Source: Streptomyces termitum (GTDB lineage: Bacteria; Actinomycetota; Actinomycetes; Streptomycetales; Streptomycetaceae). From it: 64,000 bases of DNA. The notes beneath the pieces are model-generated. The model was given only the letters and a program-made list of their open reading frames with translations, had not been told where the DNA came from and did no database searches. Both the position numbers and the translations under genes were made by a program. Numbering within the stretch: position 1 is the stretch's first letter; every line of letters starts with the position of its first letter. Where the stretch lies: the NCBI RefSeq assembly GCF_014650175.1, contig NZ_BMUL01000006.1:124001-188000 (forward strand). Reading direction: 5' to 3'. This document shows, piece by piece, positions 9,937 to 18,500 of this stretch.

Positions 9937-10841
9937 TCGCGCCCCATGTCGCGGTGGACGACCACGGTCTCCACACCCTCGGCGGCGATGCGGGCGGCGA
10001 GCTTCTCGGCGGTGGCGACCGAGCGGTGCTTGCCGCCGGTGCAGCCGACGGCGATGGTCACGTACCGCTTGCCCTCGCGGCGGTAGCCGGCGGCGATCAG
10101 CTGGAGCAGCTCGGTGTAGCGGTCCAGGAACTCCTTGGCGCCGGGCTGGTTGTAGACGTAGTTCGCCACCTCCTCGTTGAGGCCGGTGTACGGGCGCAGC
10201 TCGGGGACCCAGTGCGGGTTGGGCAGGAAGCGCATGTCGACGACGAGGTCGGCGTCGACCGGCAGGCCGTACTTGAAGCCGAAGGACATGACGGTGGCCC
10301 GCAGTTCGGGCTCCTCCTCGCCGGCGAACTGGGCGTCCATCTTGGCGCGCAGTTCGTGCACGTTGAGGCTGGAGGTGTCGATGACCAGGTCGGCGTCGCC
10401 GCGCAGTTCGCGCAGCAGGTCGCGCTCGGCGGCGATGCCGTCGACGATCCGGCCGTCGCCCTGGAGCGGGTGGGGGCGGCGGACCGACTCGAAGCGGCGG
10501 ACCAGGGCCTCGTCGGAGGACTCCAGGAAGACGATCCGGCGGGTGACCTGCTTGGCGTCGAGGTCGGCGAGGGACTCCCGCAGGGCGTCGAAGAACTGCC
10601 GGCCGCGGACGTCGACGACGACGGCGATCCGGGCCACGTTGCCCTGGGAGCGGGCGCCGAGCTCCACCATGGTGGGGATCAGCGCGGGCGGCAGGTTGTC
10701 CACGACGAACCAGCCGAGGTCCTCCAGGCACTTCGCCGCGGTGGACCGGCCGGCGCCGGACATGCCGGAGATGATCACCAGTTCGGGGATGGCCGCCTCG
10801 GCGCCGTTCTCGCCGGCGGTCTCCTTCGTGCCCGTACTCAC
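9933..10841 (-). CDS. rapZ: RNase adapter RapZ / nucleotide-binding protein
   Basis: A 302-residue P-loop protein. In Escherichia coli RapZ directs RNase E to the GlmZ small RNA and senses glucosamine 6-phosphate; the role in Actinobacteria is less clear, since that sRNA system is not known there. Walker A is GMSGAGRS at residues 26-33. The C-terminal domain carries [20 protein letters not shown] and [10 protein letters not shown], the conserved ligand-binding signature. GTG at 10839-10841 is chosen because GGAG stands 8 bases upstream. It is translationally coupled to yvcK by a GTGA overlap. Confidence 0.93.
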   Translation of the reverse strand: MSTGTKETAGENGAEAAIPELVIISGMSGAGRSTAAKCLEDLGWFVVDNLPPALIPTMVELGARSQGNVARIAVVVDVRGRQFFDALRESLADLDAKQVTRRIVFLESSDEALVRRFESVRRPHPLQGDGRIVDGIAAERDLLRELRGDADLVIDTSSLNVHELRAKMDAQFAGEEEPELRATVMSFGFKYGLPVDADLVVDMRFLPNPHWVPELRPYTGLNEEVANYVYNQPGAKEFLDRYTELLQLIAAGYRREGKRYVTIAVGCTGGKHRSVATAEKLAARIAAEGVETVVVHRDMGRE

Positions 10842-10935
10842 GTGTGCTGCTCCGTCTTCTCGGTGGTGCGCATCGTGCGTGTGCCCGTCGCGCGGAAGTG
10901 CTCGGTCGTGGGGGCCGGTCTCCGGGACCGCCCGG

Positions 10936-12915
10936 TCACAGGGTGGCACCTTCGTCGTCCTCCAGGATCTCGCCCGTGGCCGTGTTCACGGCGGGGGCGG
11001 CGGGGGCCGCCGCGGCGAGGGCCGCGGCGACCGTCTCCGCGGTCTTCCGGCCGATGCCGGGGACCTCGCAGATCTGGTCGATTGTCGCCTGCTTCAGCCG
11101 CTTCACCGAGCCGAAGTGCTTGATCAGGGCCTGCTTGCGCGTGTCGCCGAGGCCGGGGACGGCGTCGAGGGGGCTGCTGCGGAGCCGTTTGGTCCGCTTG
11201 GACCGCTGGTAGCGGATGGCGAAGTCGTGAGCCGTGTCACGCACCCGCTGGAGGAGGTAGAGGCCCTCGCTGGAGCGGGGCAGCACCACGGGGTCGTCGT
11301 CGCCGGGCAGCCACACCTCCTCCAGGCGCTTGGCGAGGCCGCAGACGGCGACGTCGTCGATGCCCAGCTCGTCCAGGGCGCGGCGGGCGGCGGCGACCTG
11401 CGGCTGCCCGCCGTCGACCACGACGAGCTGCGGCGGGTAGGCGAAGCGGCGGGAGCGGCCGGTCTCCTCCGGCGCCTCGCCGGGCTCCTCGGCCTCCTCC
11501 CACTCCCCCGTGCGCTCCTTCTCGGCGAGGTAGCGCCTGAAGCGGCGGCTGATGACCTCGTGCATGGAGCGGACGTCGTCCTGCCCCTCGAAGCCCTTGA
11601 TCTGGAAGCGGCGGTACTCGCTCCTGCGGGGCAGCCCGTCCTCGAAGACGACCATGGAGGCGACGACGTCCTCGCCCTGGAGGTGCGAGATGTCGAAGCA
11701 CTCGATGCGCAGCGGCGCCGCGTCCAGCTCCAGGGCCTCGGCGATCTCCTCCAGGGCCCGGGAGCGGGTGGTGAGGTCGCCGGCACGCTTGGTCTTGTGC
11801 AGGACGAGGGCCTGCTGGGCGTTGCGCGCGACGGTCTCCAGGAGGTCCTTCTTGTCGCCGCGCCGCGGGACGCGCAGCGAGACGCCGGAGCCGCGCCGGG
11901 CGGTGAGCCAGGCGGTGACGGCCTCCGCGTCGTCCGGCAGCTCCGGGACCAGGACCTCCTTGGGCACGGTGTCGCCGCTCTCCTCCCCGTACAACTGCTG
12001 GAGGGCGTGCTCGACGAGTCCGGCGGTGTCGACGGCCTCGACCTTGTCGGTGACCCAGCCGCGCTGGCCCCGGACGCGGCCGCCGCGCACGTGGAAGATC
12101 TGGACGGCGGCCTCCAGCTCGTCCTGGGCGAGGGCGATCAGGTCGGCGTCGGTGGCGTCGGCGAGGACGACCGCGCTCTTCTCCATGGCCTTGCGCAGCG
12201 CCTCGATGTCGTCGCGCAGCCGGGCGGCCCGCTCGTACTCCATCTCCTCGGCGGCCTCCGTCATCCGCTTCTCCAGGCGGCGGAGGTAGGTGCCGGTGCG
12301 GCCGGCCATGAAGTCGCAGAACTCCCCGGCGAGTTCCCGGTGCTCCTCGGGGGTGACCCGGCCCACGCAGGGAGCCGCGCACTTGCCGATGTAGCCGAGG
12401 AGGCAGGGGCGGCCGGCCGAGGCGGCGTTGCGGAACACGCCGGCCGAGCAGGTCCGGACGGGAAAGACCCGGAGCATCAGGTCGACGGTCTCGCGGATCG
12501 CCCACGCGTGCGCGTACGGCCCGAAGTAGCGCACGCCCTTCTTCTTGTGGCCGCGCATGACCTGGACGCGGGGGAACTCCTCGTTCAGCGTGACGGCGAG
12601 GTAGGGGTAGCTCTTGTCGTCCCGGTACTTCACGTTGAACCGGGGGTCGTACTCCTTGATCCAGGAGTACTCCAGCTGGAGCGCCTCGACCTCGGTCGAG
12701 ACGACCGTCCACTCCACGGAGGCGGCCGTGGTGACCATGGTGGCGGTGCGCGGGTGCAGGTTGACCAGCGGCTGGAAGTAGTTCGCCAGCCGCTGCCGCA
12801 GGGACTTCGCCTTCCCGACGTAGATCACCCGGCGGTGCTCGTCCCGGAACTTGTAGACGCCCGGGGAGTCGGGGATCTGCCCCGGCGCGGGGCGGTAGCT
12901 GGAGGGGTCGGCCAT
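10936..12915 (-). CDS. uvrC: Excinuclease ABC subunit C
   Basis: A 659-residue nucleotide-excision-repair nuclease that makes both incisions in the UvrB-DNA complex. Its domains run in order: GIY-YIG nuclease ([20 protein letters not shown], residues 17-36), a cysteine cluster near residues 148-170, the UVR UvrB-binding helix pair (about 205-240), an RNase-H-like endonuclease domain ([25 protein letters not shown]) and a C-terminal helix-hairpin-helix pair ([26 protein letters not shown]). The ATG at 12913-12915 has GGGAG just upstream. It is the first gene of the operon; rapZ follows after 94 bases. Confidence 0.97.
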   Translation of the reverse strand: MADPSSYRPAPGQIPDSPGVYKFRDEHRRVIYVGKAKSLRQRLANYFQPLVNLHPRTATMVTTAASVEWTVVSTEVEALQLEYSWIKEYDPRFNVKYRDDKSYPYLAVTLNEEFPRVQVMRGHKKKGVRYFGPYAHAWAIRETVDLMLRVFPVRTCSAGVFRNAASAGRPCLLGYIGKCAAPCVGRVTPEEHRELAGEFCDFMAGRTGTYLRRLEKRMTEAAEEMEYERAARLRDDIEALRKAMEKSAVVLADATDADLIALAQDELEAAVQIFHVRGGRVRGQRGWVTDKVEAVDTAGLVEHALQQLYGEESGDTVPKEVLVPELPDDAEAVTAWLTARRGSGVSLRVPRRGDKKDLLETVARNAQQALVLHKTKRAGDLTTRSRALEEIAEALELDAAPLRIECFDISHLQGEDVVASMVVFEDGLPRRSEYRRFQIKGFEGQDDVRSMHEVISRRFRRYLAEKERTGEWEEAEEPGEAPEETGRSRRFAYPPQLVVVDGGQPQVAAARRALDELGIDDVAVCGLAKRLEEVWLPGDDDPVVLPRSSEGLYLLQRVRDTAHDFAIRYQRSKRTKRLRSSPLDAVPGLGDTRKQALIKHFGSVKRLKQATIDQICEVPGIGRKTAETVAAALAAAAPAAPAVNTATGEILEDDEGATL

Positions 12916-12922
12916 GGCTCCC

Positions 12923-12945
12923 ACCCTACTGGCGCGGACCGACAC
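12923..12945 (-). promoter_or_regulatory. Candidate RecA-NDp-type promoter of uvrC
   Basis: On the minus strand, GTGTCGGTC is followed by 8 bases and TAGGGT, compared with the mycobacterial RecA-independent damage motif TTGTCRGTG-N8-TANNNT (7 of 9 plus a full -10). The -10 lies 7 bases before the uvrC ATG. It is weaker than the uvrB and ogt sites in this window. Confidence 0.4.
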
Positions 12946-13139
12946 GGCGGGGCGGGAAGGGGCCCCGGGGAGGGCGCGCGCCCGGCGGCCCGGACCGCCT
13001 CGTGGGCGGCCCGGGCCGGGGGTGCCGGCGGCCTCGTGGGCCGGGCGGCGGGTGGGAGGGGACGGCGGTGGAAGGGGAGGGGCGGGGAGCCGTCGGGAGC
13101 AGGGGGAAAGCGGATGCGGGTCGGGGACGGGGGGAGCCG

Positions 13140-13994
13140 TCAGGGGCGGTCGGAGGGGGGTGTGCGGCGGGCGGCGGCGCGGCGGCGGAGGGTGGCGGCG
13201 CCGATCAGGGCCAGGGCGGTCGCGGCGCCGAGGGCGGCCGCCGTGGAGGCCGCGGTGGCCGCCGCCGGCTGGTGGCGGGTGCCCGGCTCCGCCGCGGTGG
13301 CGGGGGCGGCCCCGGGGGCCGTGCCGGCCGCTTCGGGGCCGTAGCCGCCCGCCGCGCCCTTCCGGGCGTAGCCGGAGCCGGGGAGCTTGTCGCCGTAGGC
13401 GCGGGCGACCCGCTCGCGGTAGGCGGCGAGGGTCGTGCCGCCCGCGCCGACGGCCGCCACCGCGTCCTCGTCCAGCGGGAGCACCCTGCCGCCCTTCTGG
13501 ACGTACCAGGCGTCGATCTGCGGCTCGCGGAAGACGAGGCCGCCGGGGAGCCTGCGGGCCCCCTCGCCGGTGTAGCGGGTCTCGTCGTCGCCGGTGGCGA
13601 TGTTCACCACCTGCCAGCCGCCGGCGCGCTTCACCGTCCACAGGGAGGCGGTCCGCCCGTCGGCGGCGACGGCGAGGCTGGCGCGGTACTCCTCGCGGGC
13701 CACCGGGGCGCCGGGCCGTCCGGCGACGAAGTCCGGGGAGAGGATGCGGACCGGGACGGACGCGCCGGATATCCGGGGCGCGGCGGCGCGGGCCCCGGCG
13801 GCGGCGCGGGCGGGCGCCTCGTCGCGGGCGAAGAAGCGGCCGAGGGTGGCGAGCGTCTCCGGCGCGGCGGCGGCGCGCTCGGCGGTGGGCGCGGCCGGCA
13901 GCGGGTCGGGGGCGGCCGTGGCGGGGGCCGCGCCCGCGAGGGCGAGGAGGGCGGCGGCGGTCGCGGTCACGAGGGCCTTGGCGGTCATGGTCAC
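13140..13994 (-). CDS. Exported, membrane-anchored protein coupled to a papain-like protease
   Basis: The family is not recognised. The 284-residue protein has a signal peptide ([19 protein letters not shown], cleavage likely after ATAA), an extracytoplasmic domain of about 200 residues with mixed beta/alpha character ([34 protein letters not shown]), an Ala/Gly/Pro linker, one transmembrane segment near residues 247-266 and a basic tail (RRRAAARR). No sortase motif is present. Its GTG at 13992-13994 overlaps the stop of the upstream C39-like protease as GTGA (an ATG lies two codons later), so the two are made together. It could present, activate or restrain the protease at the cell surface. 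Confidence 0.75.
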   Translation of the reverse strand: MTMTAKALVTATAAALLALAGAAPATAAPDPLPAAPTAERAAAAPETLATLGRFFARDEAPARAAAGARAAAPRISGASVPVRILSPDFVAGRPGAPVAREEYRASLAVAADGRTASLWTVKRAGGWQVVNIATGDDETRYTGEGARRLPGGLVFREPQIDAWYVQKGGRVLPLDEDAVAAVGAGGTTLAAYRERVARAYGDKLPGSGYARKGAAGGYGPEAAGTAPGAAPATAAEPGTRHQPAAATAASTAAALGAATALALIGAATLRRRAAARRTPPSDRP

Positions 13995-14623
13995 GCCCCG
14001 ATCCGGTAGAGGGAGTGGGTCCAGGAGAAGGAGGCGTTGTTCACGTACCAGGCGTGGGAGGCCCAGTTGTAGCGGGTGCTGGAGGGCCAGGGGTCGCCCC
14101 AGTAGACCCAGCTGTTCGCGTCGTCGTAGCCGTACAGCACGTGCATGTGGCCGCCGCCGGAGGACCACTGGATGCGGGTCTCGACCGGCCGTCCCGCGCT
14201 GATCTCGGCCTGCACGGTGGGGTAGCGCAGCCAGCCGTCGACGTACGCGCCGGGGCGGACGCCGGCCCAGCTCAGGCCGGTCTGGACGTGGGCCAGGGTG
14301 GCCTGGGAGTTGGGGCACTCGTAGCCCTGTTGGCGCTGGAAGGCGGCGTTGCAGAACTGGTTCTGGGTGTAGCCGCGGCCGAACCAGGTGGCGATGGTGT
14401 TCCCGGAGGCCGCCCAGCACCAGTTGCTCTTCTGCTGGGCCTGCATGGTGATGTTCAGGCGCTGGGCGCCGAGGACCGCGACACTCCCGGCGGCCGGGGC
14501 GGTGGCGGTCGCGGGGGCGGGGGCCGGCGCGGCGGACGCCGTGGCCGCGCCGGGGACGAGGAGGAGTGCGGCGGCGGCGAGCGCCACCAGGCCCTTCTTC
14601 CTGCTCTGGAGTCGTCTGCGCAT
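13991..14623 (-). CDS. Secreted papain-like cysteine protease (C39-type fold)
   Basis: A 210-residue exported protein with a signal peptide ([11 protein letters not shown], hydrophobic stretch, ATASA). The mature part resembles the papain-like C39_2 family: the catalytic Cys is in SNWCWAAS (near residue 67), the His in [12 protein letters not shown], and the Asp in VYWGDPW. Extra cysteines at QFCNAAF and YECPNS could form a disulfide. ATG at 14621-14623 is well placed 7 bases after GGGAGGA. Substrate is unknown; it could be a peptidase or an amidase acting on wall or secreted peptides. It is translationally coupled to the anchored protein downstream. Confidence 0.82.
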   Translation of the reverse strand: MRRRLQSRKKGLVALAAAALLLVPGAATASAAPAPAPATATAPAAGSVAVLGAQRLNITMQAQQKSNWCWAASGNTIATWFGRGYTQNQFCNAAFQRQQGYECPNSQATLAHVQTGLSWAGVRPGAYVDGWLRYPTVQAEISAGRPVETRIQWSSGGGHMHVLYGYDDANSWVYWGDPWPSSTRYNWASHAWYVNNASFSWTHSLYRIGA

Positions 14624-14748
14624 GGGGTTCCTCCCAGTGCGTGGGGGTGGGGATGGGTGGGGGTGGAGGTGACGTCCGGACGCCGCTTGGAGCATCGATC
14701 GTTGTCGGGAGCGGGTCAACACGCTTGAATGCGGGGTGGCATCGGGCT

Positions 14749-14846
14749 GTGAACGGTGCGGCGCGGGTGTGAACGGGCGTCCGTGTCCCACCTGCCCGCC
14801 CGCCGTCCGGGCCGTGGCGGTCCGTACCCCGGGCGTGAACGTTCAC
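14749..14846. promoter_or_regulatory. GTGAAC half-sites and palindrome in a divergent promoter region
   Basis: The 307-bp divergent gap 14624-14930 contains GTGAAC at 14749 and again at 14769 (20 bp apart, same face of the helix) and the perfect 12-bp palindrome GTGAACGTTCAC at 14835-14846. CCGTACG is repeated near 14880-14910. These are good candidates for a dimeric regulator controlling the protease pair and/or the DNA-binding protein. Confidence 0.45.
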
Positions 14847-14930
14847 CACGCGCGCCCGCGCTCCCACCGCCCCGCACATCCGTACGAGCCGTACGCCTCC
14901 GCCGTACGCCGAGCACACCGAGGAGCCCGT

Positions 14931-15860
14931 GTGAGCCACACCGAGGCCGATCTGGTGCAGTTGCTGCACACCGGTCCCTTCCACCTGGCGCTGCGCACCG
15001 CGCTCGCCGTGCGCGGGCTGCCGCTCCAGCGGGTCCAGCACCACCTCGCCCACCGGGGCGTGCGGGTCGGGGTGACCTCGCTGAGCTACTGGCAGCAGGG
15101 GGCCCGCCGGCCGCAGCGGCCGGAGTCGCTGAAGGCGGTGCGGGCCCTGGAGGAGGTGCTCCAGCTGCCCGGGAACTCCCTCCTGCGGCTGCTCTCCGAG
15201 GACGCGGCGGCCCGGGAGGGCGCGGAACGGCCGGCGGGCCGCTCGTACCGCTCGCTGGTGGAGGCGTCGGGGGTGGTGGAGGAGCTGTTCGCGGAGCTGG
15301 AATCGCCCGCGGACGGCGGGCTGCACACGGTGGGCCACCACGAGCGGGTGCGGATCGGGGCGGACCGGGAACTCCTGGGCCGCGAATCTCAGCACGTGGT
15401 GCGGGCGCACCGGGACGGCGTGGACCGCTATCTCGCCCTCCACCTCGGCGACCCGGGCTGCGACCCGGCGCGGGTGCGGGTGCGGGCGCTGGAGAACTGC
15501 CGCACGGGGCGGGTGCGCTGGCACGCCGGGACCGGGGTGGTGGTCGCGGAGCTCCTCTTCGACGCGCGGCTGCGGGCGGGCGACACCCACCTGTTCTCGT
15601 ACGGCTTCGACGACGGGACGGCCGGACCAGGCGCGGAGTACCAGCGGGGATTCAGCTTCGCGGGCGGGCAGTACGTGCTCCAGGTCCGCTTCGACGAGGC
15701 GGCGCTGCCGGTACGGTGCCGGCGCTTCGCCCAGGCGTCGGCGGGCGCGCCGCGCGGGGGCCGCACGGAGCTGACGCTCAGCGGCCGGCACCGCACGGTG
15801 CACCTGGTGGAGCAGGGCGTGCGCCCCGGCATCCTGGGGATCGACTGGGACTGGGCCTGA
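14931..15860 (+). CDS. Predicted DNA-binding regulator with XRE-like N-terminus
   Basis: A 309-residue cytoplasmic protein. Residues about 10-75 look like a lambda-repressor-type helix-turn-helix (ALRTALAVRGLPLQRVQHHL, then VTSLSYWQQGARRPQRPESL). The long C-terminal domain of about 190 residues is beta-rich (GADRELLGRESQHVVRAH, RTGRVRWHAGTGVVVAELLF) and is not a known ligand domain to me. The GTG at 14931 follows GAGGAG by 5 bases; the longer in-frame ATG start at 14736 has no ribosome site. It is divergent from the protease pair and may regulate it or itself through the GTGAAC sites. Confidence 0.7.
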   Translation: MSHTEADLVQLLHTGPFHLALRTALAVRGLPLQRVQHHLAHRGVRVGVTSLSYWQQGARRPQRPESLKAVRALEEVLQLPGNSLLRLLSEDAAAREGAERPAGRSYRSLVEASGVVEELFAELESPADGGLHTVGHHERVRIGADRELLGRESQHVVRAHRDGVDRYLALHLGDPGCDPARVRVRALENCRTGRVRWHAGTGVVVAELLFDARLRAGDTHLFSYGFDDGTAGPGAEYQRGFSFAGGQYVLQVRFDEAALPVRCRRFAQASAGAPRGGRTELTLSGRHRTVHLVEQGVRPGILGIDWDWA

Positions 15861-15915
15861 GCCGGGGGCGTCCGGGGTGTGCGGGGCTGTCGGGTCCCCC
15901 GGGGCGTCCGGGACT

Positions 15916-15938
15916 CCCGGGGGCCTGAGGCCCCGGGG
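15916..15938. terminator. Probable bidirectional terminator
   Basis: CCCGGGGGCC and GGCCCCGGGG flank a 3-base loop in the 111-bp gap between two convergent genes. One position mismatches, so the call is moderate. Confidence 0.5.
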
Positions 15939-15971
15939 CTCCGGTGGCTCCCGGGACCGCGGGGGCGGGCG

Positions 15972-16409
15972 TCAGGCGCCGGCGGCGGTCTTGGGACCGG
16001 CGACGAGCTGCCCGCCCTCGACGCGGATCTCGACCGCGGGGAGCGGCACGGTGGCGGGGCCCTGGAGGGCCTTGCCGGTGGTGACGTCGAAGCGGCTGCC
16101 GTGGCAGGGGCAGTTGCCCGCGTTGTCCTCGATCTTGTCGAGGACGCAGCCGGCGTGGGTGCACTGGGCGCTGAACGCCTTGTACTCGCCCTTGGCCGGA
16201 CAGCTCACCAGGACCCGCTGCTCGCGGTAGAGCTTGGCGCCGCCGACCGGTACCTCGTCCGGCGAGCCGAGCGCGACCGGGGCGGTCGGGGTCGGCGTCT
16301 GGGCGTGGCCCAGCTTGGAGTCGGTGGAGCAGGCGGCGACACCCAGCCCGGCGGCACCGGCGAGCGCGGCACCCTTCAGGACGGTGCGGCGGGTGGACTG
16401 GCCGGACAT
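15972..16409 (-). CDS. Exported Rieske [2Fe-2S] protein
   Basis: A 145-residue redox protein. The N-terminus has a twin-arginine signal (STRRTVLKG) ending in a lipobox-like LGVAACS, so it is probably Tat-exported and possibly lipid-anchored. The cluster ligands are CTHAGC (residues about 84-89) and CPCHGS (about 101-106), in the usual C-x-H / C-x2-H arrangement. It is much smaller than QcrA of the bc1 complex and lacks its membrane helices, so it is a stand-alone electron carrier of the small Streptomyces Rieske type. No redox partner is adjacent. Confidence 0.9.
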   Translation of the reverse strand: MSGQSTRRTVLKGAALAGAAGLGVAACSTDSKLGHAQTPTPTAPVALGSPDEVPVGGAKLYREQRVLVSCPAKGEYKAFSAQCTHAGCVLDKIEDNAGNCPCHGSRFDVTTGKALQGPATVPLPAVEIRVEGGQLVAGPKTAAGA

Positions 16410-16502
16410 GATCGCTCTCCACGGGGCGGGGGACGGGTGGTCTGCCCCGACGATACCCGCGCCGTTTGGGCCGGTTTCGTGCGGGACCCGTCGCGCGGGG
16501 AC

Positions 16503-16604
16503 GGCCGGTGCGGACGCCGTACGGGGCCCCTTCGACGGCCGGTGCGGACGCCGTACGGGGCCCCTTCACCGGCCGGTGCGGACGCCGTACGGGGTCCTTC
16601 AGGC
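16503..16604. repeat. Three tandem 34-bp repeats
   Basis: Units start at 16503, 16537 and 16571, each like GGCCGGTGCGGACGCCGTAC followed by GGGGCCCCTTC. Copies 1 and 2 are nearly identical; the third differs at its end and runs over the stop codon of the acyltransferase gene (16599). The array lies between that gene and the Rieske gene and contains the CCGTACGG palindrome in each unit. Confidence 0.85.
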
Positions 16605-17858
16605 GGGCGCGGTCGCCGCGTGGGCCTCGGCGACGGCCTCCTCCCACCACCCGGCGAGCCGGTGGAGTCCGGGGAGGGCGGCGTCGGTGAGGAAGTACAC
16701 GCCGGTGGTGCCGTTGTAGCTGCACGCGACGATCGAGGCGGGGTGGTGGCGGGGCAGCCAGGTGGCGATCCGGACCCCGGTGACCGGGTCGCCCCGGTAG
16801 CTCAGCGGGTGGGGGAAGACGACGTGGGAGGTGTCGACGACGGCGCGCGGCGGGGTGGTGACCCGGTCCGCGACGGCCCGGCCGACACACGCGGGCGTCC
16901 GGTCGAGGAGGGTGCGGGTGGCCGCGCGGACCAGGGGGTCCTTCGGTCGCCGGGTGGCCGCGACGATCGCGTCGAGCCGCTCCTCGTGGGTGGGCCGGTG
17001 GCTGGGCAGCGGGAGCGTGGCGTGGGCGAACAGGTTTCCGGGGCGGTCCGCCTCGTGGGGGCGGCGCACGTCGACCATCATGGCCGCGGGGACCGCCCGG
17101 CCGGCCCCGCGCGGCCAGTACGCGCGCGTCCAGGTCCGCAGGGCGGAGGCCAGCGCGGCCAGGAGGGCGTCGTTGCCGCTGCCGCCGCGGGCCGCCCCGA
17201 CGGCGCGCAGCACCTGGGTCGGGGCACTGGCCCAGGTGCCGGTGCGGGCGTTGCGCAGGGGGTGGGCGGGGTCGTTCCAGAGGTCGTTGCGGGCGAGGGC
17301 GCCGAGCATGCCGCCGAGCGTCCGGGCGTGGACGCGGACTCCGGCCCGGGGCTCCGGCCGCGCGGGCGCGGCGGTTGCGGGGACGGCGGTTGCGGGCGCG
17401 GCGGTTGCGGGGGCGGCGCCGAACAGCGTGCACAGGACGTGGCGCAGGGCCCCGCCGTTCTGGCAGGAGTGGTGGAGGCGGTAGCAGAGCGCGTACCGGC
17501 CGGGGGCGTGGCCGTGCAGCAGCCACAGGTCCCATGGCAGCGGGTGGGCGAGCAGGTCCTCCAGGGCGGCGTCGAGGCGGTCCGGGCCGGCGGCGACCGC
17601 CCGCTCCCCCACGCGCCGCTCCAGGTCGGGCCGGGGGTCGTGGGCCCAGCGGGCGCGCAGTCCGGGGCCGTGGAGGTAGTGGGTCAGGGCGGGCAGCCGG
17701 TCCAGCCGGCCGGCCACGTGCGCGCGGAGCTCCGCGAGCGCGGGCGGGCGGCCGTCGAGCTGGAGGACGACGCCGAGCGTCTGGTCCAGCCGGGGCTGCT
17801 TCTGGGCCATGTCGTGCAGGGTCAGGTCCATGAGACCGGGCCGGGTGGCGGTGAACAC
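16599..17858 (-). CDS. WS/DGAT-like O-acyltransferase
   Basis: A 419-residue protein of the wax-ester synthase/diacylglycerol acyltransferase family, which esterifies alcohols with acyl-CoA at the membrane. The active-site motif HHxxxDG appears as HHSCQNG (near residue 128): the catalytic second His is kept but Asp is Asn. Other family blocks are present: GNDALLAALASALR, MMVDVRRP, PGNLFAHATLPLP and a C-terminal amphipathic helix. An Ala/Pro/Thr repeat ([19 protein letters not shown]) interrupts the middle. The GTG start has AAGG 8 bases upstream; an ATG nine codons in is possible. It is the last gene of the prenyltransferase operon, 36 bases after the PAP2 gene. Confidence 0.75.
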   Translation of the reverse strand: MFTATRPGLMDLTLHDMAQKQPRLDQTLGVVLQLDGRPPALAELRAHVAGRLDRLPALTHYLHGPGLRARWAHDPRPDLERRVGERAVAAGPDRLDAALEDLLAHPLPWDLWLLHGHAPGRYALCYRLHHSCQNGGALRHVLCTLFGAAPATAAPATAVPATAAPARPEPRAGVRVHARTLGGMLGALARNDLWNDPAHPLRNARTGTWASAPTQVLRAVGAARGGSGNDALLAALASALRTWTRAYWPRGAGRAVPAAMMVDVRRPHEADRPGNLFAHATLPLPSHRPTHEERLDAIVAATRRPKDPLVRAATRTLLDRTPACVGRAVADRVTTPPRAVVDTSHVVFPHPLSYRGDPVTGVRIATWLPRHHPASIVACSYNGTTGVYFLTDAALPGLHRLAGWWEEAVAEAHAATAPA

Positions 17859-17894
17859 GGGGCGCCTTGTCGGGAAGGGGGCGGGGGCGGGCGG

Positions 17895-18500
17895 TCAGCG
17901 CAGGAGGGCGAAGACCGGGCCGCCGACGAGGGTGCCCAGGACGGCTCCGACGACGGTCTGCGCGGGGGTGTGGGCGCCCAGCCGGACCCGGGACCAGCCG
18001 AGCAGGACGATCAGCGGGGCCAGGACCAGGGTGGGGGACCCGTACACCAGGGTGAGGACGGTGAGCGTGCCCGAGGCCACCGAGGTGTGCAGGGACACCT
18101 TCCACACCGTGGTGATGCCCAGCACCACGGCCGCGGAGCAGACCATCGCGACCAGCAGGGCGGTGATCTCGGCGGGGGCGTCGAGGGCGGCCGTCGCGGC
18201 GAGGCCGACGGCGACGGACGCCATGCAGGCGGGCAGCAGGAGCAGACGGTCCTTGAGGCGGGGCAGGTGGCGGCTGTCCCAGTAGCCGAGGCGCCGGCCG
18301 GCCGTGATCAGGGCGAGGGGCACGGCGGCGGAGAAGAACGCGGCGAACAGGCCCCACGCGACGCCCTGGAGGCGGCCGGCGTGCCAGCCGGTCAGGACGG
18401 TGACGAGGACCAGGCAGGGCACCGGGTCGAGCAGTTCGCTGACGAGGCGGGCGGCGCGCGAGGACGCCGCCCGGGACGGGGCGGGAACGGTGGCGGTCAT
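17895..18500 (-). CDS. PAP2-superfamily membrane phosphatase-like protein
   Basis: A 201-residue polytopic membrane protein with about six hydrophobic segments. PAP2-type motifs can be traced: KDRLLLLP for motif 1, KVSLHTSVASG for motif 2 and SRVRLGAHTPAQTVVG for motif 3 (SRx5H with Gln at the last position). Such proteins remove phosphate or diphosphate from lipid phosphates, including polyprenyl diphosphates. The motifs are looser than in classical PAP2 enzymes, so activity is inferred. The ATG at 18498-18500 overlaps the MMPL stop as ATGA and has GGAG 6 bases upstream. Confidence 0.7.
   Translation of the reverse strand: MTATVPAPSRAASSRAARLVSELLDPVPCLVLVTVLTGWHAGRLQGVAWGLFAAFFSAAVPLALITAGRRLGYWDSRHLPRLKDRLLLLPACMASVAVGLAATAALDAPAEITALLVAMVCSAAVVLGITTVWKVSLHTSVASGTLTVLTLVYGSPTLVLAPLIVLLGWSRVRLGAHTPAQTVVGAVLGTLVGGPVFALLR

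Noticed and set aside
15972-16409. QcrA subunit of the cytochrome bc1 complex
   Set aside because: At 145 residues it lacks the membrane helices of QcrA, and no qcr genes are present.
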